From the NCBI GenBank assembly GCA_047975205.1, contig JBKEDC010000048.1, forward strand, positions 1 through 53,650: DNA of 53,650 nucleotides, read 5' to 3'. This stretch comes from JBKEDC01 sp047975205 (GTDB taxonomy: Bacteria; Bacteroidota; Bacteroidia; Bacteroidales; Prolixibacteraceae). Shown here piece by piece: positions 1 through 7,679 of the stretch. Under the pieces are notes generated by a model. The model was not told where the DNA came from. It worked only from the letters and a program-made list of their open reading frames with translations, and made no database searches. How positions within the stretch are numbered: position 1 is the first letter of the stretch; each line of letters begins with the position of its first letter. Both the position numbers and the translations under genes were made by a program.

Positions 1-299
1 CATCGCCACAATTATCAGATTATTACAAAATAAAACAGGGTATAAAAACCGATATAAGATTTAGCACTAAGTTGTTCAATGACAGAGTTGACTTGTCAGT
101 AAGAGCTAGAGATGTTTTCAATACTTTCTACTATGATATGTCCGGAAACTACGATGGTTTTGAATCATTCAAGCATAGTGATTTCAACATGAGGAATATT
201 GGATTATCAGTTAGATACAACTTCCAATCGGGAAGAAAAGTGAAGTCAAATCCGGTGGATATTGATAATTCTAAAGAGAAACTGCGCATTAATAATTAA
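1..299 (+). CDS. Outer-membrane beta-barrel protein, C-terminal end (partial)
   Basis: The reading frame is open from base 3 to a TAA at 297-299, so the gene begins before the window and only about 98 C-terminal residues are seen. The residues alternate in the manner of beta-strands, contain the phrase DLSVRARDVFNT and a last strand GLSVRYNFQSGRK, which are typical of the closing strands of TonB-dependent-like barrels of the outer membrane protein beta-barrel family (PF14905-like). The last residues, after the final strand, are a short charged tail. A radical SAM maturase remnant begins only 11 bases downstream on the same strand, suggesting that the two once formed one transcription unit (inference). 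The substrate or partner cannot be told from this fragment. Confidence 0.7.
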   Translation, partial: SPQLSDYYKIKQGIKTDIRFSTKLFNDRVDLSVRARDVFNTFYYDMSGNYDGFESFKHSDFNMRNIGLSVRYNFQSGRKVKSNPVDIDNSKEKLRINN

Positions 300-309
300 A
301 AGCCATAAA

Positions 310-616
310 ATGTTCACATTATCAAGATATCTAATAACTCAAGAGATGCCTAACGATGCAACAAAAACTCTATTCTATTCCACTAGAACAGGAGAGATTG
401 TATTGATGTCAACAAGTATAATTAATAGAGTTAGAGCAGCTAACAAGGTGTGAGATGTTAGTGCCAAAAGATGAGGATGAGTTGGACACGATACTATCAC
501 GGAGGAAAAGTTCTGAAAATTTCAAAGAGAATCTAGGAGTAACAATTCAGCCAACAGTAAACTGCCAATTAGGATACCATTATTGCGACTTCTACAGTTT
601 GAGTATTGTTGTGTAG
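310..616 (+). pseudogene. Radical SAM/SPASM peptide-maturase remnant (frameshifted, truncated)
   Basis: ATG at 310 opens 47 codons ending at TGA 451-453. The homologous reading then continues in the +1 frame from 449 to TAG 614-616. The two pieces together match the N-terminus of a Bacteroidota radical SAM maturase family: LFYSTRTGEIV, then LVPKDEDELDTIL, then VTIQPTVNCQLGYHYC. The last phrase is the iron-sulphur site CxxxCxxC, but the middle cysteine codon is TAC (Tyr), one base from TGC. The coding signal stops just after the third cysteine, so the catalytic barrel and the SPASM domain are missing. Frameshift, lost cluster ligand and truncation agree that this is dead. The family matures ribosomally made peptides; no precursor peptide is visible here. 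Confidence 0.7.
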
Positions 617-751
617 TTATGCTATGCTTATCCTTTCCGTACCTACGCTCATTACCATCAGTGCGGAATGAATAAACGGCTCAAACAATCATAATGAAAT
701 AAAAGAACACAACGAAAAAATGACTGAATTACTAACAAGATAAACGAGGCA

Positions 752-888
752 GCCTATAACAAGGTATTGCCAAAAGCTGGGCTGAACGGCTTCAATTGGA
801 CATTTGTACAAGGTTCAACGTTCGTTCTTCAATTGAACTTTTGTGCTAAAATCCTCGCCTTTGGCAATACCTGAAACGTAATGTGGGC
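752..888. repeat. Long imperfect palindrome, attC-like
   Basis: Perfect 12-base arms GGTATTGCCAAA (763-774) and TTTGGCAATACC (860-871) enclose about 85 bases. Outside them GCCTATAAC (752-760) faces GTAATGTGGGC (878-888), which can pair with bulges. A boundary pair plus a long inner stem of about 137 bases total is the general plan of an integron attC recombination site (inference). No integrase gene is in the window, and the boundary is not a perfect R''/R' pair, so this remains a structural resemblance only. Confidence 0.35.
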
Positions 889-889
889 G

Positions 890-970
890 GTAGTGCTAAA
901 TTTGAACCTATGAACTATTAACAAACATATTGGTAAAGTTGAAACTTTCAGCCTCCAAATTCCGCACTAC
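890..970. repeat. Second imperfect palindrome next to the first
   Basis: Arms GTAGTGC (890-896) and GCACTAC (964-970) are perfect complements. After a small mismatch the stem continues with AAATTTG opposite CAAATT. It abuts the preceding palindrome and has similar architecture. It could be a second recombination-site-like structure or part of one composite element. Confidence 0.35.
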
Positions 971-1026
971 GTGTAACCTCGACCGCTAGGCAACATTAAA
1001 AGCAACTTTTGAAAAAACAACAAGCA

Positions 1027-1420
1027 ATGGAACAATATTCAAAAATCAAGTTGACAGAACTCTCGAAAACAGAAAGAGCTGAACAATTAGAAATTATGAC
1101 TTTGGAAAACTGTAGCAATGCTCAAGATTGAAATTCTTTTCCAAAATCAATCAGGACTGAATTTGAATATAGAGAAGAAATTAAAAATCCTGAATTGGAC
1201 AATCTGTGATCAACGAATGTGAGAAAAACTGAATATTGACGAAATTATGAGAGAATCTATTAAATTGGAATCTTGCCCTTGTTACAGACATAGAACAATT
1301 GGAGGACGTGGAAATTATGAAATGTGTAAAGTGTGTTGGTGGGAAGATGAGGGGCAAGATAATCAGCATTCTGAGCAAGTAATGGGCGGACCTAATTACG
1401 GAGTTATTTTAGCTATGTAG
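1027..1420 (+). pseudogene. CPCC-family cysteine-rich protein remnant
   Basis: ATG at 1027 gives MEQYSKIKLTELSKTERAEQ and on to a TGA, after which homologous sequence resumes (NSFPKSIRTEFEYREEI) before further stops and a frame change. A 57-codon open stretch at 1247-1420 then carries the diagnostic part: ESCPCYRHRTIGGRGNYEMC, then VCWWEDEGQDN and GGPNYGV. This is the plan of the CPCC cysteine-rich domain (PF14206-like: CPCCG...GxYEICPVCFWEDDG...GGPN). The last cysteine of CPCC is Tyr here, and the frame ends early at TAG 1418-1420 while in-frame ARxNYL-like residues follow. At least two stops and one frameshift make it a pseudogene. Family function is unknown; such genes are often in accessory DNA. 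Confidence 0.6.
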
Positions 1421-1470
1421 AGATATAATTATCTGATTTATTGACTTTTTGCTCAAAACGAACTGACCTA

Positions 1471-1563
1471 ATGAAATTAAAAACAAAAGAAAACGAATTT
1501 GAAAACGGCAGAATATTTGAAATTATTGACAACGAGTTTCTGATTGAAAATGAAACTGATTAA
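1471..1563 (+). CDS. Short hypothetical reading frame, probably a fragment
   Basis: A 30-residue frame, ATG at 1471 to TAA at 1561, is highly charged (KTKENEFENGRIFEIIDNEF). It lies just after the CPCC remnant and before the sequence CCTAACAATGTATAACTGCC, which resembles the edge of another cassette-like hairpin. I do not recognise it. It may be the start of a decayed gene rather than a functional small protein. Nothing else is seen between 1421 and the terminator at 1670. Confidence 0.2.
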   Translation: MKLKTKENEFENGRIFEIIDNEFLIENETD

Positions 1564-1669
1564 AAATGGAAAATAACGTCACCTAACAATGTATAACTGC
1601 CATTACGGCGGATCTTCCAAACGGACGTTTACTAATAAGTTTTCTAAACTTTATGCTGAAGATTTGCAA

Positions 1670-1707
1670 TTAAATAGGCACAAACTAAGAAGATTGTGCC
1701 TATTTAA
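1670..1707. terminator. Bidirectional hairpin terminator
   Basis: Perfect 14-base arms TTAAATAGGCACAA (1670-1683) and TTGTGCCTATTTAA (1694-1707) with a 10-base loop. It lies 18 bases beyond the stop of the minus-strand DUF3823 gene, so it most likely ends the SusC/SusD/DUF3823 transcript. Confidence 0.75.
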
Positions 1708-1725
1708 TTAAACTTCTAAATTGTA

Positions 1726-2388
1726 TTACAGTGTAATCTTCTCTGAGGTAGAATAGGCGTATCTTGATGATTTGTCGGAGCTTACACCTACTCGGGCAAA
1801 GAAAGAGCCTAAGCTGCTCAAATCCTCAGGGATATCAATACTTATGGTTACCGAGCTGCCTAAAGTGACATCAGCAGTATTCATCGTAATTTCTGCGGCA
1901 TGATTGTTACTATCAGTTAGGTAATTTGCACCTAAAAATAGAGATACATTGCCTAATGCAGCCGAAGCGGAAACTTGATTTACCGTAAATGTAGCTGTTA
2001 TTTTATTGTCTGACACAGTAAAATTAGCATCATCGATTAGGAAATATGGGGCTACGGGAACATCAACTACGGTGTTTCCTTTTACCGTAATTTTAATGGT
2101 GTCGGTATTGTCTTCCCATGGAGCTCCACTTAATCGAGTAAGTTTATACTCTCCATCGAAAAGGTTGGCAGAATAGGTGCCGTCTTGATTGATATATACA
2201 TCAATTTTGTCGCCTAGTTCATATCCGTCTTGCCACAATTCCAATTCATTTTCGTTTGCTCCTACTTTTATAGCTTTATCGTTATAGGTTACAGAGCCAG
2301 TGAGGAATGAGCTTGGTTCATCATAGTTATCATATCCGCAACTAGATAGAGCCAATAAGGCTAATACGGGTAATATATGCTTTTTCAT
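1726..2388 (-). CDS. DUF3823-type surface lipoprotein of a Sus-like locus
   Basis: A 220-residue protein. It starts with a lipoprotein signal whose cysteine is residue 17 (LALSSC), followed by YDNYDEPSSFLTGSVTYNDK. The phrases LELWQDGYEL, VYINQDGTYSANLFDGEY, PWEDNTDTI and PVAPYF are characteristic of DUF3823 (PF12866) proteins, which follow SusC/SusD pairs in Bacteroidota and are thought to be surface glycan-binding or accessory lipoproteins; the exact role is not established. The N-terminal half looks like a prealbumin/CNA-B type beta-sandwich and the C-terminal half like a second one (inference). It is the last gene of the minus-strand susC-susD-DUF3823 operon, 18 bases after susD, with a strong terminator just behind it. 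Confidence 0.85.
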   Translation of the reverse strand: MKKHILPVLALLALSSCGYDNYDEPSSFLTGSVTYNDKAIKVGANENELELWQDGYELGDKIDVYINQDGTYSANLFDGEYKLTRLSGAPWEDNTDTIKITVKGNTVVDVPVAPYFLIDDANFTVSDNKITATFTVNQVSASAALGNVSLFLGANYLTDSNNHAAEITMNTADVTLGSSVTISIDIPEDLSSLGSFFARVGVSSDKSSRYAYSTSEKITL

Positions 2389-2406
2389 GTTTAATTGCTT
2401 TTTAAA

Positions 2407-4266
2407 TTATTGGAAAGGATTCGGCACAATCTTCGGATTATTATTCAACACCGAATTATCAATGGCAGAATAGTAATTTCTTTCAGTAAAGTATCTGGCT
2501 CGGAAAAAGCGAGTTGGCCTAACTTTATTGAAAATGTATTTCCCGTCATCAGGGCTTCCGGGATGCACTACACGATAGGGGAACAGACCATACACCACTG
2601 CAGAACTACCATCAGATTCATCGCCATTCCAAACCTTATCGGCTATTCTCCAACGTTTCAAATCGAAATATCTTTGATCCTCGAATGCTAATTCAATACG
2701 ACGCTCATTGCGAATAATATCCATGGTAAGTGTTGTAATGCTATTGGCAGGGAAGCCTCCGTGTACTTCTCTAATCTTATTGATGTAATCAGTAGCCGGT
2801 CCGGTTTGTCCGAGTTCAAAAGAAGCTTCGGCAGCATTCAGATACATTTCGCCTAAACGGAACCAAGGCCACCAATTCTCTGATTGTCCGCGAGCTGAAT
2901 TCTCAGCCACTTCAGTCACAAATTTTCGAAGGTTGAATCCGGTATTCGATACGTTTTGTGCATCATCTACAGGACCATCCAAACCAGTGAGCACTCCTCC
3001 ATCGCTGTATTGAGAACCATATCCTCCGGTTTGAAACTGGTAAGAATTTGTATCGTCGTTCCAAATAGCTACTCCGGCTTGTAAATGCACGCTTGATGAG
3101 CGGAATTTCGATCCGGGAACAATTATTGTTCCTTCTAAACGAGCATCTCTACCTTCAAATATCTGGTGCAAATTATCATAAACAATATAATTACCGTCTG
3201 CATCTTTATAGTCGATTTTGCCGGAGCTTCCGTCTAATTTATCAAAACTTTCCACCAAACTTAATGATGGAGAAAGAATAGATGAACCTTCTAAATCTGT
3301 ACGGAAACTTCTGATAATATTGTCATATGTAAATCCGTGTAACTTTCCTGTGGCGTAGTCTTTGGCGAAGATGATTTCATTATCACTTTCACTCATAAAT
3401 AAATCATAATAGTTCTGAGAGGCATCAATACCCGATGGACCATACAATTCAAAGCCCGAGTTTTCGATAATTTCTTTTGAGGCAGCCAACGATTTTTGGT
3501 AGTAATCATCGGCTAGACTTGCATCTATACCTACTTCTCCACCATCTGTTTTAATCGGATTGCTCATAAGGTTATTATATTTTGCAACCGAACCTGCATA
3601 CAACATGGCCCTACTTTCTAAGGCTAATGCTGTATACTTATTAGCTCGAGTCCGGCTATCTCCTGTTTGAGCGAAATTATCTTTTATATCTTCTAACTCA
3701 TCGTATATAAAGTCATAGGTTTCAGCCTCTGTAGAGCGAGCTACTTGGAGATCTGCCACATCTCCGTCTCCATTATAAATTAGTTGATGCGTAATGATAG
3801 GTACACCTCCCATACGTTTTACTAATTCAAAATACACAAAGGCACGGACAAATCTGAATTCTGCATTAAATTGTTTCTGATACTCTACAGATAAATCACC
3901 ACCGTAGGTTTCCAAATTTTCAAGAGCCAAATTAATATCTCGAATAAAGGTGTAATCCCAATAGGTACCATACCATAAGTTATCATCAAATGCAAAATTG
4001 TTATGATAGTCTCCATCTTGGTGTCCGGACCACATGGCATCATCAAATTCTGACATGGTAGCCGTATTGAAATCACCTGCTAATTGAGGCAAGCGGTTAT
4101 AGAAATTGGCTAATAAGCCCAATATCAAATCGGGATCTTTCCACAGTTCTCCATCAGTTATCAAATCGGGAGGGTCTTTTTCAAACCAACCATCACCAAT
4201 ACAACTTGTTAGAAACCCTCCGGAGAGCGTGAATAAGAGTGTAAATAATAATATCTTGTTTTTCAT
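2407..4266 (-). CDS. RagB/SusD family nutrient-uptake lipoprotein
   Basis: A 619-residue SusD homologue. Its signal peptide ends in a lipobox with Cys22 (FLTSC), followed by the usual short linker and FEKDPPDLITDGELWKDPD. The mid-part NAEFRFVRAFVYFELVKRMG and the C-terminal IRNERRIELAFEDQRYFDLK, with W-R after it, are signature stretches of the SusD helical fold. SusD proteins sit on the cell surface, cap the partner SusC barrel and capture oligosaccharides. The gene follows susC by 11 bases. Length is at the upper end for the family. The ligand is unknown because there is no enzyme in this locus. Confidence 0.93.
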   Translation of the reverse strand: MKNKILLFTLLFTLSGGFLTSCIGDGWFEKDPPDLITDGELWKDPDLILGLLANFYNRLPQLAGDFNTATMSEFDDAMWSGHQDGDYHNNFAFDDNLWYGTYWDYTFIRDINLALENLETYGGDLSVEYQKQFNAEFRFVRAFVYFELVKRMGGVPIITHQLIYNGDGDVADLQVARSTEAETYDFIYDELEDIKDNFAQTGDSRTRANKYTALALESRAMLYAGSVAKYNNLMSNPIKTDGGEVGIDASLADDYYQKSLAASKEIIENSGFELYGPSGIDASQNYYDLFMSESDNEIIFAKDYATGKLHGFTYDNIIRSFRTDLEGSSILSPSLSLVESFDKLDGSSGKIDYKDADGNYIVYDNLHQIFEGRDARLEGTIIVPGSKFRSSSVHLQAGVAIWNDDTNSYQFQTGGYGSQYSDGGVLTGLDGPVDDAQNVSNTGFNLRKFVTEVAENSARGQSENWWPWFRLGEMYLNAAEASFELGQTGPATDYINKIREVHGGFPANSITTLTMDIIRNERRIELAFEDQRYFDLKRWRIADKVWNGDESDGSSAVVYGLFPYRVVHPGSPDDGKYIFNKVRPTRFFRARYFTERNYYSAIDNSVLNNNPKIVPNPFQ

Positions 4267-4277
4267 TGTGTCGTGTT

Positions 4278-7200
4278 TTAGAATGTTAAGTTAAATCCTA
4301 CCATTAGTGTTCTTTGTGGAGGATAAGCTACCCCGGCTGAAGCATCAATTTCAGGATCGATGCCATAGTCTTTAAGCGAATCGAAAGAGAATAAATTAGT
4401 TCCACTAAAGTAGATGCGTGCTTTACTAATGTTTGCTTTTTCAGTAAGACTTTTTGGGAGAGTATAACCTATCTCCAAGTTTTTCAAACGAAGGTATCTT
4501 ACATCATGCAACCAGAAGTCACTATTTTTTCCATTGTTTCCGCTTGTTCCTTGTCGGATGGCCGGATATTTACCGGATATCCATTCACTGTCCGGATCGT
4601 ATGGATCGGCTCGGTGCCATCTGTCGTTGAGCAAATATTCAGGTGAGTTTCCTCCGGCATGGAATGGATTTCTGGCTTCATAGTTTTGCATCCATGATTG
4701 CATGCCACCTCCGGCAAAATCCATGTTCATATCAAAACCTTTCCACTGCATATTAATGTTTGCACCAAAGCTTATTATCGGAGCCCAACCGGTAGGATAT
4801 CCGATAGGTCTTTCATCAAGCCCATTGATTACACCATCCTTATTTACATCTTTGTATTTTAAGTCACCCGGAAGCTGTGTAGTATTTCCCTGTCCGTCAT
4901 TGTCGATTTTATAGTTTTGAATCTCATCTTCCGACTGGAACTGGCCTATACATTGATATCCCCAATACACTCCGCCCACTCTATCTTCTGATGAGTTTCG
5001 GTATTCATCCCATGAATTAGAGAACCGAGGTTTATATGATGATACATTTCTAAATCTGGAGAAGGTAAAATTACCTCCGATGCTATATTTAAAGTCTCCT
5101 TTCTGATCGGTGTACCGAATCATACCTTCAGCACCTCGATAAGCTTGTTTATTTAAGTTCTCATTAGGTAGTGTATATCCTACTTCACTAGGAAGCAACA
5201 CGTCATATCTTGCAGCAGGCACTCCTGATATTACCTTAGCAAAAGCATCTAACGAACCGGATAATTTTCCATCGAAAAGTCCGTAATCGATACCTACGTT
5301 ATAGGTTGTGTTCGTCACCCATGACAAATCAGTTACTGGCAATCCTCGTGGTACAATTCCGATGACATTAGTTCCATCTAATATGGCATTTCCACTGTTG
5401 TAATCATATCCATTTAAATATCCAAACATAGAAACCCCCGACTCGCTACCTGTTTGTCCTACAGATGCACGCAATTTCAAATCGCTTATCACGTTTTTAA
5501 TTCCGCTGAACCAGTCTTCATCAGCAATTCGCCAACCGGCTGAAATACCGGGAAAGAAACCCCAGCGACTATCAGAATCATAAAGATATGAACCATCAAT
5601 ACGACCAAGTAGTTCGAGTAAATATTTGTTTTTATAGCTGTAGTTAATACGCCCGATATAGCCTGCACGAGCTTGATAAGACCAATTCTCTCCATAGCCC
5701 ACAAGATCTGCAAGATTTTGTAGAAGTATGTAGTTATTCGTTGGATCTCCGGTAGCTGAGTAGCCTGAATTTTCATAGTTTGATAACTCAAAAGCTGCTG
5801 TAGCCTCGATGGAGTGATCATTAATTTGCTTTTTATAATTTAGGCTGAACTGTCCGTATAACGATTGTGTGTTACTTTGCTCTTCCAATCTCCATCTTGT
5901 TGATTGCCCACCTGTTTGATTATACACATCATTTGTAGGATCGTAAGTATATTGATCATACGAGTATTGGAAACCACTAAAATCAAGGTGAGTGTAATTA
6001 TATGAGAATGTAGCTTTGGCTGTTAAACCGAAATCGGTAGTATATTCGGCAAACCAGTTTGTGTTCAGAGTCTTTGTATAGTTATCTTTGTATCCTGCAA
6101 TGTCTCTACTAAAAAGTGCAGGGTTTAAATCCGGACGATTAGGTGTGTTATTAATGTAATTAGGATTATCATTAGCATATGGTCCTACGGTAGGTATGTT
6201 GCTATAAATGGCAAGCATTGAGGAGTAGTAACCATCACCTCCAGGAAGTCCGACATCCTGAGTCTTCTCCATTCTTGCACTTGTTTGTGTTCCGATTTTA
6301 AGCTTATCCGTAATGTTCGTTTCTACATTTACTTGCATGTTATTTCTACCATAGTCGAAATCTTTCATCATTCCTTGTTGACCAACCTTTCCAATAGAGA
6401 AATAATAATTTGAGCGCTCACCACCACCACTTACACTGGCATTCAAGTTATATTGAGGGACATTCTTTCGCATAATCATATCGTAATAATCATAACCTTG
6501 ATATCCAGGCTCCGTTCCTGCCTGCCATTTGGCATATTCTTCAGGGGTATATAATGAACTTGGATCTCCACCAGTATTTTGGGCAGCTTCCAATTGACCA
6601 CGCACATATTCGGCTGCATTTGCCATTTTAGGGAAACGAGTTAGGTTCTGCCAGCCGTAGTATCCATTCAAATTCACGCGTACTTTTTCTCCTTTTTTCC
6701 CTTTCTTAGTTGTTACAAGTACTACTCCATTGGCTGCACGCAAGCCATATACAGCTGCTGCTGCATCCTTAAGTACTGTAATACTTTCAATATCTTCCAG
6801 ATTCAAGGCGTTAAATGCATCGGCACCACCTACATCAGATTTTCCAACCCAGTTGCGTGAGTCGCTACCACCATAAGGGATACCGTCAATTACATACAAG
6901 GGGGTTCCCATATTTCGGATTTCGATATCAATACCCCTACCCGGACGTGAATCGAATGCCCGAGTAGAAACTCCGGCAACTTTTCCGGTTAAAGCACCCG
7001 CCGTTGTGGTTGATGATGACCTCGTAATATCTTCCGACTTAACGCTGCTTACGGCGGTGGTTACCTTTTTCTTTGATTGAGTACCATAACCAACGGTTAC
7101 AATCTCATCAAGCTTCAAATTGTCAGGTCTCATTTTTATGTCAATCTTTGCTTGCTCTCCCACCAAAACCTCCTGAGTTGCGAAACCAATAAACGAGAAT

Positions 7201-7448
7201 GATACTTGATCGGTTGGTAATACGCCTCCCAATGTATAATTCCCGTCAACATCGGAAAGGGCTCCGTTAGTTGTTCCTTTAACGACAACAGTAACCCCGG
7301 GCAAAGGGGCTCCGCTATCATCCGTCACATTCCCGCTAATCGACTTTGGGTTTTGCGCAAATGCGAAGTTTACCGTAGAAAATACCAAACCGAACAGCAC
7401 TGTAATTTGATTTAGCTTCGTCTTAAATTTTGAGTAGTTGAACCTCAT
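4278..7448 (-). CDS. SusC/RagA family TonB-linked outer-membrane transporter
   Basis: A 1056-residue TonB-dependent transporter. It has a signal peptide cleaved after about residue 31 (FAFA/Q), then a carboxypeptidase-regulatory-like domain (SISGNVTDDSGAPLPGVTVV, roughly 35-110), the conserved DEIVTVGYGTQ stretch, a plug domain (LYVIDGIPYGG; LKDAAAAVYGLRAANGVVLV) and a large barrel ending in TLMVGFNLTF. It imports a substrate, usually a glycan fragment, with the SusD partner encoded directly behind it. The gene is divergent from the hybrid sensor at 7680 across 231 bases. By analogy with other loci that sensor likely controls it (inference). A C-terminal aromatic residue closes the barrel, so the protein looks complete. 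Confidence 0.95.
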   Translation of the reverse strand: MRFNYSKFKTKLNQITVLFGLVFSTVNFAFAQNPKSISGNVTDDSGAPLPGVTVVVKGTTNGALSDVDGNYTLGGVLPTDQVSFSFIGFATQEVLVGEQAKIDIKMRPDNLKLDEIVTVGYGTQSKKKVTTAVSSVKSEDITRSSSTTTAGALTGKVAGVSTRAFDSRPGRGIDIEIRNMGTPLYVIDGIPYGGSDSRNWVGKSDVGGADAFNALNLEDIESITVLKDAAAAVYGLRAANGVVLVTTKKGKKGEKVRVNLNGYYGWQNLTRFPKMANAAEYVRGQLEAAQNTGGDPSSLYTPEEYAKWQAGTEPGYQGYDYYDMIMRKNVPQYNLNASVSGGGERSNYYFSIGKVGQQGMMKDFDYGRNNMQVNVETNITDKLKIGTQTSARMEKTQDVGLPGGDGYYSSMLAIYSNIPTVGPYANDNPNYINNTPNRPDLNPALFSRDIAGYKDNYTKTLNTNWFAEYTTDFGLTAKATFSYNYTHLDFSGFQYSYDQYTYDPTNDVYNQTGGQSTRWRLEEQSNTQSLYGQFSLNYKKQINDHSIEATAAFELSNYENSGYSATGDPTNNYILLQNLADLVGYGENWSYQARAGYIGRINYSYKNKYLLELLGRIDGSYLYDSDSRWGFFPGISAGWRIADEDWFSGIKNVISDLKLRASVGQTGSESGVSMFGYLNGYDYNSGNAILDGTNVIGIVPRGLPVTDLSWVTNTTYNVGIDYGLFDGKLSGSLDAFAKVISGVPAARYDVLLPSEVGYTLPNENLNKQAYRGAEGMIRYTDQKGDFKYSIGGNFTFSRFRNVSSYKPRFSNSWDEYRNSSEDRVGGVYWGYQCIGQFQSEDEIQNYKIDNDGQGNTTQLPGDLKYKDVNKDGVINGLDERPIGYPTGWAPIISFGANINMQWKGFDMNMDFAGGGMQSWMQNYEARNPFHAGGNSPEYLLNDRWHRADPYDPDSEWISGKYPAIRQGTSGNNGKNSDFWLHDVRYLRLKNLEIGYTLPKSLTEKANISKARIYFSGTNLFSFDSLKDYGIDPEIDASAGVAYPPQRTLMVGFNLTF

Positions 7449-7598
7449 ACGTACAGAATTAATGAGTTGTCTTTTATCACTTTTATATTAATGCTAAATA
7501 AAAGATTAGATAATTGTTAATAGTGGTGCTAAAGTATAAATCACTTTTAACACACACCCCTTCATAATTATTCATTAACCAGATATTTTTTCGTCATA

Positions 7599-7630
7599 TT
7601 GCAGTTCTAAATCGGTCGAATCTAGTTTTT
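7599..7630 (+). promoter_or_regulatory. Candidate promoter of the hybrid sensor gene
   Basis: TTG at 7599-7601 and TAGTTTTT at 7623-7630 (7 of 8 matches to the Bacteroides -7 box TAnnTTTG) are 21 bases apart. The start codon lies at 7680. On the other strand CTAAAGTA (7529-7536) is a 7 of 8 match to the reverse of the same box and could serve susC. The rest of 7449-7679 is AT-rich and holds no gene. Confidence 0.3.
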
Positions 7631-7679
7631 ATTCCATTTTATCGTTGGAAACTTAAGTTGTAATATTAAATTTACTTTT

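Larger units (their letters stand above)
617..1026. other. Non-coding decayed region with two long hairpins
   Basis: No reading frame with family resemblance is seen. The stretch is dominated by two adjacent long imperfect palindromes (752-888 and 890-970, listed separately). Next to it are a radical SAM remnant upstream and a CPCC-protein remnant downstream, so it looks like old accessory DNA in decay. Confidence 0.5.

Noticed and set aside
1181..1378. 65-codon minus-strand frame
   Set aside because: Antisense to the CPCC remnant, whose cysteine motifs are clear on the plus strand.
2395..2691. 98-codon plus-strand frame
   Set aside because: Antisense to the well-supported SusD gene.
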